A DNA stretch of 64,000 bases from NCBI RefSeq assembly GCF_027595985.1, contig NC_073302.1:213600689-213664688 (forward strand). The letters run 5' to 3'. The first letter of the stretch is position 1. Each line of letters starts with the position of its first letter. Position numbers and translations under genes: made by a program. The DNA is from Sorex araneus. Taxonomy: Eukaryota; Chordata; Mammalia; Eulipotyphla; Soricidae. Below are positions 33,553 through 44,512 of this stretch, one piece after another. The notes under the pieces were generated by a model that was not told where the DNA came from, searched no databases, and saw only the letters and a list, made by a program, of their open reading frames with translations.

Positions 33553-33704
33553 TGGGGGACAAACAGATATGCTCTGGAGGCACTCCCAGAAATGCTTTGG
33601 ATTTACGTCTAGCAATTTCTGGGTACAGCAAGCAGTGCCTGAAGGAACCTGGGCCTCCTACATGCCAAACATGCACCCAGCCCTTAGAGCTACTTCTAGA
33701 CATG
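33553..33704 (-). mobile_element. Old degraded SOR-A-type SINE
   Basis: GCTCTGGAGGCACTCCCAG, GAACCTGGGCCTCCTACATG and CACCCAGCCCTTAGAGC keep the reverse-complement order of SINE body, B-box and head. Confidence 0.5.
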
Positions 33705-34126
33705 CATAATTCATAATTTAATAATTAAGTATTTTAACCAAAGTCAAGCCATTAATAAGACTAAGTAAAAATCTATATGGTTAATGTTTTTTCTAATTGA
33801 TTGTTTTTTCTGCATAGCATACAGATTAAAAAGAAAAAAAAAGACTTCTGGTGTCAGTGACCCATAATTTATATAAGCCTTAGTTACTGCTCGAATTAAT
33901 TCCAAAAGAGAAGGATGGTTGGGGAGATAGCTGTGAGATATTCATCTCCAGAGTATGCATGTTTCTGAGTTTAGGCAGGCTTTTTTTTTTTTTTTCTGTA
34001 CTCTTTCAAACGTTGCTGGTATACATGTTGGGTTCCTAGCTTCACGATTTCTGGACCAGCTGAGCTCCACTATAACTAACCCCAGAATATGAAGCACTGC
34101 CAGGAATTTCAAAAATGAGAGGAAAT

Positions 34127-34247
34127 AATGGCTGGGAAACCAATAGAGAACAATAGATAAGGCATTCACATTGGATGCACCTGATCTGGGTCCATGTGTT
34201 TCCCCAAGACCCACCAACTGTGGCACCAAAACAAATAACAATAACAA
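34127..34247 (+). mobile_element. Old degraded SOR-A-type SINE
   Basis: ATAATGGCTGGGAAACCAA, ATAAGGCATTCACATTGGAT and GATCTGGGTCCATGTGTTTC follow the head order. It ends in an (AAC)n-rich tail. The adjoining 33915-34100 segment may be a further decayed SINE but I could not confirm it. Confidence 0.5.
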
Positions 34248-34418
34248 AAGGGAAATGTGTTGTAGTGCATTTTATTATTTAATATCTAATAAAACAGTGT
34301 ATGCATGAGATCAGTGTCAGTTTGCAATTTTAATTGCTGATTTATACTTTTCTTAAAGGAGAACATAACATGCATGCATCAATCATAGTTAGTGGAAATT
34401 TCATTAGTTGAGCTAATT

Positions 34419-34589
34419 TTGCTTTTTCTGAGGGATACCCCCACTTGTACTCAGAGGTTACTCCTGGCTTTGTGTTCAGGGGTCACTACTAGAGGGATTC
34501 CATAATTAATATGGGGTGCAAGGTACTGAACTTCGTTCAACCAAATGCAAGGCAATTATCCTACCCATTGTTCTATATCTCCAGCAACC
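34419..34589 (-). mobile_element. Older SOR-A SINE
   Basis: GAGGTTACTCCTGGCTTTGT, ATGGGGTGCAAGGTACTGAA, CAAATGCAAGGCAATTATCC and ATCTCCAGC follow the reverse-complement SOR-A order. Confidence 0.8.
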
Positions 34590-37500
34590 AGAGTAATTTT
34601 AAAGTAGCCATTATAATTAAGAACAAATTTTTCATTCAAGTATAATATTCAAATTTAGTTTAGAGACTATAGAATTCAGTGTTAATAACTCTACAAGTCT
34701 GATACATTATATTTTTGAAACTATAATGATGTAATATTATTCAGATATAATAAAGCTTGAATCAAAACATACAATTTTTAAAACTCAGTAGAATTAAGGT
34801 AGCATGAAGAGAAAATATGTAACTAAATAGGATATTTTAAATCCTGTTCACAAATACTTGAAGGAGAGTCATGTTGATAAATTCTATAATGCATAACACA
34901 CAAATTTTATAAAAAATTATCTTCTGATAGAAAAAATGTAATGAATAATTTAAAATCACAAACATTTCAAAATTACAAGTTATTAATATCCTTTAGTCAA
35001 AATTCACTGCATATTCATATCTCATGAATTGATAATGATTCATCAACTGGCAAATGTCTCACATTTTTGTCTAAAGCCTAGTTTTCAGAAGGATTAAAAA
35101 TAAGAAATAATACAAAATTAATTTGAATATGCCAGTAGAATTAAATAAGTGCAATGTTAATATTTGTGTGCATCAAAATTATTGTTGCTGAAGTGTTTTT
35201 TTTCAAACTTTTTCCTTCTGTTGAAAATACTATTTGACATTTAAAAGTACATATTTTGTGAAATATCTGATTATTCTCTTTGATGTTCAAAAATCTTAAA
35301 GTTTGCTATTTTTCTTTTATTTATCTCTCTTTTAAAGGAAATAACTGTGATCTTCTTATATTTATGGGAAAGTATCAGTGATTGCAAATCTAAACTCCTG
35401 CAAAAGTTACCCTAGAAGTATCATCACAATGACTTACTCTTGGGAGTTGATAAACAATTATGGAATCCAAGAAGTGGTTTATAAATTAGTAAAAATAATA
35501 TTTTCTACCTATATAGTTGTCCAACATTAAATTCTTCTATACCAAGAGTAGCAATCTTTTATTGTATAATAAATCAAATTTTTGAGATAACAATTTAAAA
35601 AAGACTTTTAGCCATAAAAATCAAATAGGTTTGGAATTAATAAACAGCATCAGCACAAAACTGCCATTGTGCTCATGAATGGTGAATGTATCTTTTTAAC
35701 ATGATTGCAAGATAATGTTGAATATTGCACAGAGCTGGTCACATATTAGGTACTCAATGCTTATTAGAATTAGATAATTTACTAATGTATTTCTATTTGA
35801 TACATCTAGAAAGATTATTTCATGTCTCTTTATTATTTTGCAACTCTTTTAAGAAGTAAGAATGCAAATAACCTAATCCTATAAGTTTTCTAATCACTTT
35901 GTGTATTATCTAACCACTCTCTCCAATAATGGATTTACTAATATATGGCAGAATAGAATATAGGTGGTGTTATGTTAGAGGAGTGTAGAAAACAAAATAA
36001 AAGTAAAGGTGAGGGGTAAGAGGTAAAGAGATTTTTAAGATAAAAGTAGAGGCAGAAATACCGTTAGTTCCCTATCTAATATCTATTTCCTTTCTTTCTT
36101 CTCTCCTATGAGTACATTATTTCTACTTTCATTTTATCTAGTTCTAACCAATGCCCATTTGAAACATTTATTTACTGACTGTAGACATATTTAAGATTAG
36201 GGATTATGACTGAGTTAAACACACAATTTTCCAAGTTTATATGTATTGTATTCACCTGGGGACTTGCTAAGTTGCCGGACCAATTATCAATGCTTTTAAT
36301 TCAACTTTACTTTAAATGAGTTCTGAGACCTTTCTGGGTTTTGCGTGTAGGTTTGTTTTTGTTTTGTTTTTACAACAGTAGATCACAAACAGTGTTGTTT
36401 TGTTCAATTTTTTTTAAATGTTTTGTCATAATGTTGACAAGGTAAAAGACAGTAGACTTTCACTGGAACAAAACTATTCAAGGACCTACTTTAGCTATAT
36501 AATGTTTGTTTAAGTTTGCTTTTACAAGAATCTATAAATGATATTTCTGAAATTTCAAGAAAATCCCCAAAGGATTATGTTGGTTCATATAATATAGTTT
36601 AAGAAATATTTCCATCAATAATAGTAGTATCTGATGCTATACACATAGACACATAGATAAAATAAATAGCCATATAAAGCTCTTGAAGAATTTTGTCCAT
36701 TGCTATTTCTTATGTTCTCTTTTAATCTATTGTTTGACAAATAGACATCATCCCAAATTATTAGATACACTTATTATATTTTATATGTTCTATTTTTTTA
36801 TCCTAATTCTAATCTCAAGTTGTGTGTAGTATCTTGCATAATAGACTTCACCAAAGGTTGTGTAGCACGATTATCAATAGCAGAAATGATTATGATTTTA
36901 ATAAAATTCTTAGTAAAAAATAAAAATCAAAACTCCAAAGTGATTTACTGCAGATATTTTTAAAAGTTTATGTTTAAAAGAAAGATTAAATTATTTATTC
37001 CTGCTCTGTCTCAGCAAAACCTGGATGATTTTGGAAGCCTGTGTAGGTTTGGAATTTTCACAGAGTAACAGTCTGGGCTATATTTAAGTTTACTAACCTT
37101 CTCTTCAGCCCATTTAAACATCACACAATCCGATCCAAATTCAATAACGTTCTTAAAATTTTAAGAGCATTTAGAGTATTAACTCTTATAATTGTTATGA
37201 AAGATGCACTTTCAAAAACTCCATCATAAATTTTAAAACTGCAAATGACTACCAGTTTGAGTCTCGTTCAATTCAAGGCAAAACTAATGTTCCTGGAACT
37301 AAATACTTCAGGTAAAATAGGGAATAAACACTTCTGCCACAACCCACAAAGCAGCCGGTGAGATATTTGTGGGAAATATTAAACCTTAGTAACTTCCTCA
37401 GGTCAGTCTTCTAAATCAGTCTATCAAAGTTTTCTAAAGATAAGGATATTGTGTCTTTGTATTATCTTTGAATGCAGTCGCTGAAACACCCTTCGTGTTG

Positions 37501-37834
37501 GCTAAACTGAGAAATTTGGAATTTGGTTAACACAGTTGCCAAAAGACTTTCTTGATGTACTTTGCTTTATACATAATATAATCAATTTTCTCTACTGCTT
37601 ATATCCACAATAACTCTAAATTTTTCACTTTTTCCTCTGAGATCTTACTTTTTTCCCTATTTTGCAACATTGGTTTCTGCTAACTTTTAATGTATCATAA
37701 CTAAAATAGATGTTGTCCCATCTCTAGATAATAGATCATCTTTGGCATATTGTCTACTCTTTTAAACTTCTCTTCTTTTATATTTTTACTATAGTTACAC
37801 TGTTACCACTTTGAGATTTGTACTGAAATAGTTC
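34590..37834. other. Repeat-poor unique AT-rich sequence (3.2 kb)
   Basis: The second-longest stretch with few young repeats. No frame above chance length, no splice-bounded frame and no RNA gene seen. Ancient repeats below my detection may be present. Confidence 0.5.
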
Positions 37835-37915
37835 TCTCTGTATCTGTGTCTGTCTGTATCTCTGCCTGCCTGTCTGTCTCTGTCTCTGTCTCTGTCTCTC
37901 TCTATCTCTCTGTCT
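37835..37915. repeat. (TCTG)n / (TCTC)n pyrimidine-rich microsatellite
   Basis: A mixed run of TCTG, CCTG and TCTC units. Confidence 0.9.
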
Positions 37916-37924
37916 CCTCTTGTT

Positions 37925-37980
37925 TGTTTTTTGGAGTACGCCTGGCTGCTCAGGGCCTATTCCTGACCCTGAGATTAGCA
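37925..37980 (-). mobile_element. SOR-A fragment
   Basis: TTTTTTGGAGTACGCCTGGC then GGCCTATTCCTGACCCTGAG resembles the 3' part of a reversed SOR-A, adjoining the pyrimidine repeat. Confidence 0.4.
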
Positions 37981-38183
37981 GAAATATTTGTTGCTACTAC
38001 TGGTTTGCTGTTATTACTTAGAAATCTAAAAGTTGGTATTTTTATTGTTTATGTATTTGTGCTACTAAGAATGTAATGGAGAATCAATAAGATTTTCAGG
38101 CAGGAAAAGGTATTACATTAAATAAACTTAGATGAAAAAGTAGACTGGAAGTACAAGTTTAGGAAAAAGAAACACTTCATTTT

Positions 38184-38956
38184 TAAAAAAAATTTATTTT
38201 ATTGAATCACTATGAAAAAAATACAAAGCTTTCAGGTTTAAGTCTCAGTCATATAATGATTAAACCCCCATCCCTTCACCAGTGCACATGTTCCACCACC
38301 AAGAACCCCAATATGCCCCCTCCCCCCCACCTAAATAGCTAATGATCTTCACTTTATTCTCTCTATACTTTGAATACATTCAATATTTCAATAGAAACTC
38401 GCTATTATTGTTTGGAATTTTCCCCCAACAATCAGGCCTGCTGAAAAGGCATCATTTAATAATTTCTTTTCATTGCTGAGGATAAAGATTCCATGAGCTA
38501 TCATAGCCGCGTGGTTTGGGATTTCTGATATTTTAGCTCAGATCACAGTCTAGATGCATTTCTGTAAGAAGCCGCTCTAGGTGCCAAAATAGGTTAGAAG
38601 ACCTCTCGGATCATAGTCTTTAGGAGCAGAAGGTCCATTTCTGGCCCGCAGCTCCGGATATTATCTGTGTGAAGAGTGTGCCGGTAAACCGCCCCCCCCA
38701 CCATCCCATGATCACATATGAGCTCCGTCACTGCAAACTCATACCTCTGAGTTGGGAGTCTCTCGCCATGAAGGTGTTGCCGCCTCCGCCATCTTCCGTG
38801 CAGAAAAACAGGGTAGAGAGGGAAAATCCCTCCCCGGGCGGCACGGGGTTGCAGCACAGTTCACTGTCTAGATGTATTTCTGTAAGAAGATGCTCTAGGT
38901 GCCAAAATGGGTTAGAAGACCTCTCAGATAATAGTTTTTAGGAGCAGAGGGTCCAA
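38184..38956 (-). mobile_element. ORF-less L1 derivative, copy 2
   Basis: It repeats the architecture at 21084-21835: L1 3'UTR in reverse (ATTTTATTGAATCACTATGA, TTTCAGGTTTAAGTCTCAG), then a GC-rich unit starting GCTCAGATCACAGTCTAGAT at 38536 and restarting as GCACAGTTCACTGTCTAGAT at 38854, a period of 318. The minus strand has a good YY1-type site, GAAGATGGCGG (plus coordinates near 38786-38796). Likely target-site duplications are AAACACTTCATTTT (38170-38183) and AAACAGTTCACTTT (38957-38970). No ORF1 or ORF2 sequence lies between. Confidence 0.75.
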
Positions 38957-39055
38957 AAACAGTTCACTTTTGTTAAAATCAAGATATTAAGTGAAAACAT
39001 TACTATGATATTTAGGTTCCATTGATTATATTTAAGTAAAGTAATATTATTTTAA

Positions 39056-39299
39056 GGGGCTGGAGCAATACCACAGCAGTTGGGCATTCGCCTTTCACAT
39101 AGCCCACCCGAGTTGATTCCTCCGCCCCTCTCGGAGAGCCTGGCAAGCTACCGAGAGTATCGAACCCGAGCAGCAGAGCCTGGCAATCTACCCATGTGTA
39201 TTGGATATGCCAAAAACAGTAACAATAAGTCTCTCAATGAGAGACGTTACTGGTGCCCGCTTGAACAAATCGATGAGCAACGGGATGACAGTGACAGTG
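39056..39299 (+). mobile_element. SOR-B SINE with perfect target-site duplication and no poly(A)
   Basis: It starts GGGGCTGGAGCAATACCACA and ends GATGACAGTGACAGTG, directly followed by the target duplicate. AATATTATTTTAA occurs at 39043-39055 and 39300-39312. Because the ends are fixed by the duplication, this copy shows that SOR-B has a LINE-like, non-poly(A) 3' end. The last part would translate as RRYWCPLEQIDEQRDD, matching the RTE LINE C-terminus at 17.3 kb. Confidence 0.95.
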
Positions 39300-39312
39300 A
39301 ATATTATTTTAA

Positions 39313-39930
39313 AATGTGAACATTAATTACAAACTTAAACTGATATTTTAATTCATGAAGAAAGTTTGCAATAATATAATTATATGAGTGAGTACACCAT
39401 CCCTGAAATTCTTTTAGGTGTACACTAGCAAAGAACTAAAATGAAGATCATTGCTTTATGTAACAATGTTGCTATTTTTCTTATACGATCATTAGTAAAT
39501 CTGTCCTCATTTTTCTGAATAAAACTATATACTCTGTTCCTTAAGGGGCAAAGTTATGGCCAATATTAATGTACTTTACAAAAATGAAAGAAACATTCAA
39601 ATGTTAGAAAGATAAAAACTTTAGTATACTGGACAAACTGATTTGTCAAATACGATAGTCATAAAAATGTTAAGAACTTGTTTATACTATTGGTCAAATT
39701 GTTTTCTTGAACTAAACATGCTAAAATGAAATGACCTGGTAGAATTAATATATAAAGTAGACAGTACTATGTAGAGTTCTGTAGTTTTAAACTGAGTAAA
39801 TTTTTTCACATTATTAAATGGGAAGTAGGAAAGTACATAATTTTGTTGTTGTTGTTGTTGTTTGATGTGTAAAAAACTGAGCATATGGTTGTCAATTTAA
39901 GTATGCAGAGATTTCGGAGAATTAAACATA
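39313..39930. other. AT-rich sequence; short (GTT)n at 39843-39862
   Basis: Nothing recognised beyond the trinucleotide run. Confidence 0.45.
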
Positions 39931-40104
39931 TTTTTTTTTCTTTTGGTGGGAGCCACACGTGGCTGTGCTCAGGGCTCACTCTTGGCTCTGTATTCAGGGA
40001 TTACTCCTGGCAGGTCTTCAGGGACCACATCTGGCACCAGGGTGCAAACCCAGTTCAACTGCACTCAAGGCATTAACCATTCCACTGCCTATCTCTCTGG
40101 TCAT
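39931..40104 (-). mobile_element. SOR-A SINE, diverged
   Basis: CTTTTGGTGGGAGCCACACG, GGGATTACTCCTGGCAGGTC, GTGCAAACCCAGTTCAACTG and CTATCTCTCTGGTC follow the reverse-complement order. Confidence 0.8.
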
Positions 40105-40181
40105 AAAATTGTTTTTGACCAATATTTTAAAGGCTGTAATTATTTTCATACTGGAACAATTGCTTTCTTTAAAAGTTGCTG

Positions 40182-40337
40182 ACATTCTAGTTTTCAAAAT
40201 CTCAACTATCTGGAACCCTCTTGAGTCTACGATGAAGCAAAATGACTTCATCTTCAATGTGTACTATACATTCAGACTGCAGGGTCCAAAAAGTACGCAT
40301 GCATATGTATGCACACTCAAACCCATTGCTTGATTTG
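40182..40337 (+). repeat. Source copy of a local 156-bp duplication
   Basis: ACATTCTAGTTTTCAAAATC through CATTGCTTGATTTG is repeated at 40689-40845 with a single added T. The segment itself is unique sequence. Confidence 0.95.
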
Positions 40338-40416
40338 TGTGTGTGTTTATATGTATATATGCATATATACATATATATATACATATATATGTATGATTTT
40401 GTATTTTCCCGCACGG

Positions 40417-40610
40417 CAGAGCCTGGCAAGCTACCCGTGGGATACTCAATATGCTAAAAACAGTAACAATGATTGTCCTCATTCCCCTGATCCTGAAAGA
40501 GCCCCCAATATGCCATCGAGCTACACTAGCATGTGACAGGGATGAATGGAGATGTTACTGGTGCCTGTTTGAGCGAATCGATAAACAACAAGATGACAGT
40601 GATACAGTGA
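40417..40610 (+). mobile_element. SOR-B-related fragment with extended LINE-like tail
   Basis: It lacks the tRNA head and starts within the body at GGCAGAGCCTGGCAAGCTAC. It then carries the CCTGATCCTGAAAGAGCC block shared with the long-head repeats, followed by GCTACACTAGCATGTGACAG and GGATGAATGGAGATGTTACT. That last part matches the RTE LINE fragment further upstream (ALDRDEWRCYW region) than ordinary SOR-B does. It ends GATACAGTG. Confidence 0.75.
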
Positions 40611-40690
40611 ATGACACTTAAGCCTCTGAATGATGGTGGTAAATCTAATTGGTCAGTTTCTTTACAGTTCTCAATATTGATATTAAATAC

Positions 40691-40875
40691 ATTCTAGTTT
40701 TCAAAATCTCAACTATCTGGAACCCTCTTGAGTCTACGATGAAGCAAAATGACTTCATCTTCAATGTGTACTATACATTCAGACTGCAGGGTCCAAAAAG
40801 TACGCATGCATATGTATGCACACTCAAACCCATTTGCTTGATTTGATCCTCTTTCAGGATCAGGGGAATGAGGAT
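40691..40875 (+). other. 185-bp locally templated insertion with 18-bp flanking duplication
   Basis: The insertion is made of a near-identical copy of 40182-40337 (here 40689-40845), three bases ATC, then an exact inverted copy of 40476-40501 (here 40849-40874). AATATTGATATTAAATAC flanks it at 40673-40690 and 40876-40893. No poly(A) is present. The near-identity of source and copy indicates a recent event. Confidence 0.9.
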
Positions 40876-40985
40876 AATATTGATATTAAATACTGTTCAA
40901 ACTCTGATGAACTAAAGCTGCAGTAGAATATCACATTGCTCGATAATATAATTAATTGCTATTGCCAGCTAATGGCCAGGACTTT

Positions 40986-41156
40986 TTTTTTTCTTTTTGG
41001 GTCACACCCAGCAATGCACAGGGGTAACCTCCTGGTTTTGCACTCAGGAATTACTCCTGGCAGTGCTCAGGGGACCCTATGGGATGCTGGGAATCGAACC
41101 TGGGTCGGCTTCGACAAGGCAAACGCCCTACCCACTGTGCTATTATTCCAGCCCTT
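40986..41156 (-). mobile_element. SOR-A SINE with target-site duplication
   Basis: CTTTTTGGGTCACACCCAGC through CTATTATTCCAGCCC, reversed. A short deletion lies between B-box and A-box (GGGTCGGCTTCGACAAGGC). Flanks GGCCAGGACTTT (40977-40988) and TGACCAAGACTTT are near-duplicates. Confidence 0.92.
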
Positions 41157-41169
41157 TGACCAAGACTTT

Positions 41170-42591
41170 AATGTCTGACAAAGCCAACCAAAATAACTAA
41201 CATGGATTATATATGCCAATGACTAAAAGACTTTCACAAAAGTCTTTAATTAAGTGTCTCTGTTTTGTGCAATGTGATATTGGCTTTGGAAGTTATCTGC
41301 TCTGGTGTGTGTCAAAGTCAAAGATGGGCAGTTGAAGTACACGTCCACATCTTCCTACAATTATTAGGATTTAGTATCAGTAGTGTCAATACTGTTTACA
41401 AGTAAATGGCTATGAGTCTATAATGGTAGTCACTGACATAGTATTTAAATTATCTGTAAACTGATTCTGAAACTCTAAGGATAATGCCACCTTTGTCAAC
41501 TGCACCAATTTACGTGAAAAAATCAAGCAATTCACATGACATGCCCATCAACTTTCCAATCTACATATTACTTTTCATTACTGTGTATTATTGACTACTT
41601 CTCAAGATTCTAGACAAAGAGAGAAAAAAATGCTATGGTTTTGGACAAGAGTACGTATTTTTCTACTGTTTTTTACTTTAAAATCATTTGGTAGCATTTT
41701 GCAAGGAAGCAAATGATTTTCAAAAATTCAGCTTTATTATTGATAAACATAGCGGAAAGTTTGAAAGAGAAGTTAATACCACAAATTTCCTTTATTTTAT
41801 GTCCCAGACGAGTCTTCTCACTCTTAGCACTTGTCATAAATAATCTCAGGTAGAAAAAAAAAGAGAGAGAAGAAATAAGTCTCTATCATTTTCATAATGA
41901 CATTGGCAATCATATTCCACTTTTCTTATGTGAGACATAAATATTAAGGACAGGTAACAGACACATTATAATAACAGAAATTTCACTGAAAGAAAATCTT
42001 AGCCATGATTTAAAAATATAGCCACTAGATTAAAGATAGCGTGAGTAATAACTTTATGTGTCATGTGACTGGTTCATGATTCCAGTTATTTTCTTTGTTT
42101 TCAAATATCACTTTATATGGTAGTAGGTAGGTATTTTTAAATGCAGTTAATAATCAAGCCAATAGTTTCAATACATTATAATGGTCTCTGTAACATATTG
42201 TGTCTGATACAATTAGTTGAAAGATTTAATAAAAATGAATGAAGTCCCTCAAGAAAGAAAATTTGCTTCCAGACTGCATGTGGACTACAGTTCGGATTTT
42301 AATTTATTTCTACATCATAGATATGTCAATTTACTATAAATTTGGGATCTTTAAGTTCTAAAAATCACTCACTCGATTTCTTTAATCTCTTTGTCTGTCT
42401 AGCTCACTCTCTCCTATATATAAACACATTTTTATTTCTGTGGAGAATTTTGCAAAGAGACATACCTAGCAAGCCAGTCCTGTAAATATGTATTCACTTC
42501 ACAGAATGTCTTTTTCTTATTGCAAGCCAGGATCATCTTTGGACTTAACAAGCTCTGTGTTTTTGTAATGGTTGATTGTCACAATTTTTTT
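41170..42591. other. Unique AT-rich sequence
   Basis: No recognised repeat, frame or RNA gene. Confidence 0.5.
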
Positions 42592-42690
42592 AAAAATGGC
42601 TCACAGACTGTGATGTTCATATGTTACTCCTGGATCTGTGCTCAGGGATCACTCCCAGGGTGATCATAGGAACTACTTAATATTATACTG
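42592..42690 (-). mobile_element. Older SOR-A SINE, 3' part
   Basis: GTTACTCCTGGATCTGTGCT and GGATCACTCCCAGGGTGATC are the tail half of a reversed SOR-A. A possible remaining head part (GGAACCATATGGAGTACTGA, GTGCAAGGCAGACAG) lies at about 42947-43003, beyond a younger SINE, suggesting nesting. Confidence 0.65.
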
Positions 42691-42731
42691 AGATTATTAT
42701 TTATTATTAATTATTAAAATGAGTTATTCTT

Positions 42732-42903
42732 TTTTTTCTTTTTGGGTCATACCCAGCCATGCACAGCGGTTACTACTGGTTTATGCACTCAGGAAATACT
42801 TCTGGCAGTGCTCAGTGGACCATATGGGATGCTGGGAATCAAACCCAGGTCAGCTGCATGCAAGACAAATGCCCTATCCACTGTGATATCACTCCAGTCC
42901 CAA
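42732..42903 (-). mobile_element. SOR-A SINE with target-site duplication
   Basis: CTTTTTGGGTCATACCCAGC, GGACCATATGGGATGCTGGG and ATCACTCCAGTCCC, reversed. AGTTATTCTT flanks it at about 42722-42731 and 42911-42920. Confidence 0.92.
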
Positions 42904-43293
42904 AAGAATAAGTTATTCTTATTTAATACTTTAATACATGCTAAAGGAACCATATGGAGTACTGAGGATAGAACTTGTGTCGACCAAGTGCAAGGCAGAC
43001 AGTTGTTATAAGCTTTAAGATAGTAGCTCTACATTAGACTACGTCATATTAATGTCCACAGTGAAATATGTAAGAGAAAATCTGAGTACTCCTAAGTAAT
43101 TATGCAACTTTTTTTTTGTTTTGGTATCTATCAAATGGAAACTGGATTTCTCTATATTTCCCTTCTTTGATTATGATCTTCTCAATAACCTGCCTTATGT
43201 CTCTAGCCCTAAATTGACACACTAAAGGGTATAACAATCATTTAATGGTTTGTCTTATAAATGAATTAAGAAAACAACATTAAAAAAATACTA

Positions 43294-43463
43294 AAATGGG
43301 CCCACAGGATAGTACAGTTGGTAGGAAACTTGCTTTGCATGCTACTCACCCAATTGGATCCCTGACCCAAAATATGGTGGCCGGAAACTTCCAAGGAGCC
43401 ATCCCTGAGCAAAGAATCAGGAGCAAAACAAGAGCACAGCCAGCTATGGCCCCCAGAGGAGGG
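43294..43463 (+). mobile_element. Old SOR-A SINE, plus strand
   Basis: GGATAGTACAGTTGGTAGG, CTTGCTTTGCATGCTACTCA, GAGCCATCCCTGAGCAAAG and GCACAGCCAGCTATGGCCC follow the head-to-tail order, strongly diverged. Confidence 0.65.
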
Positions 43464-43945
43464 TAAATAGTGAAATTAATTTAACACTGTGTTTATTTTT
43501 CACCAAGAAATAAACTGCAGAGTTTTATTTTCCCATTGAGTTATATGGTTAGTAGCAATGCTTTTATGAATAATAATCCTTTTTAATTGTTTTTTGAATT
43601 AGATAAAGGTTGAAAATACATAAGGAAAATAAGAATAATTTTATAAAGTGCTTTCTGAAAAGAAGAAATTAGTTGCCTATGTTATGCAATTTTAGCTTAT
43701 TCCAAAATGGAATTATTTTACAATATATATATTATCATCTATATGTATATATGTATATATCTTTTGCAATTTTCAAAAAGCATATATATGTTGGTGTGTT
43801 ATATAGAATTAGGCATACCTAGATAGGAGAGAATTAGACGTCAGAATTCCTCTAAATCATTTTTCCTCCAAACTTGCTTCCCTCTTCTTCACTTGCCCCT
43901 TTTTTCTTGCTCTTCTATATCTCTCATTTTGTTTTATTTTATTTA
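43464..43945. other. AT-rich sequence with (TA)-rich run near 43720-43760
   Basis: Alternating TATATA and TGTATATATG units. Nothing else recognised. Confidence 0.45.
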
Positions 43946-44107
43946 TCAATTTTGGGCACACCCAACTGCACTCATGACTTGCTCTCGACTATGAACTGCA
44001 GGATCATTCCTGCTGGGACCCAGGCCACGATATCAGGTGTAGGGATCAAATCCAGGTCATCAGGCTGAGAGGCAAGTACCCTACCCACTGAACAATCTCT
44101 CCAGTCC
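43946..44107 (-). mobile_element. Older SOR-A SINE
   Basis: TTTTGGGCACACCCAACTG, GATCATTCCTGCTGGGACCC, GGGATCAAATCCAGGTCATC and CAATCTCTCCAGTCC, reversed. Confidence 0.75.
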
Positions 44108-44339
44108 TTAAATCTCCTAAGGTTTATTATTTTAAAGTTGCTTATATCAGTTATTTCTAGCTGAAATATCTGCTAAATGCATCTGTCTGTGTATGTTAGT
44201 GGCATCAACTATGCTAATGAAAGTATAATCTCTAAACAAAAATCTAGTAGACAGCATAGTCATATAAACTATATTATGATCTTTATCAGAGGGGGTTGTT
44301 TGAAGGCTGCAATACATACATAAATTCTCAGGATTTTTT

Positions 44340-44512
44340 TTTTTTTTTTGCTTTTTGGGTCACACCCAGCGATGCTCAGGGGTTACTCCTGGCTTTGCAC
44401 TCAGGAATTACTCCTGGCGTTGCTTGGGGGACCATGGAATGCCGGGGATCGAACCCGGGTCGCCCGCGTGCAAGGCAAACGCCCTACCCGCTGTGCTATC
44501 GCTCCAGCCCCT
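44340..44512 (-). mobile_element. Young, near-consensus SOR-A SINE with target-site duplication
   Basis: This is among the best-preserved SINEs here. Reversed, it reads GGGGCTGGAGCGATAGCACA at the head, with intact A-box TAGCACAGCGG and B-box GGTTCGATCCC, and ends CCCAAAAAGC plus poly(A). TCTCAGGATTTTTT flanks it at 44326-44339 and from 44512 on. Confidence 0.97.

Noticed and set aside
40191..40850. Duplicated segment as a SINE or exon duplication
   Set aside because: Neither copy has SINE boxes or a coding frame, and the inverted 26-bp piece plus 18-bp flanks fit a templated insertion better.
44340..44512. tRNA gene
   Set aside because: A- and B-box motifs are present but belong to the SINE head; no cloverleaf with a proper anticodon arm is complete, and the same unit recurs throughout the window.
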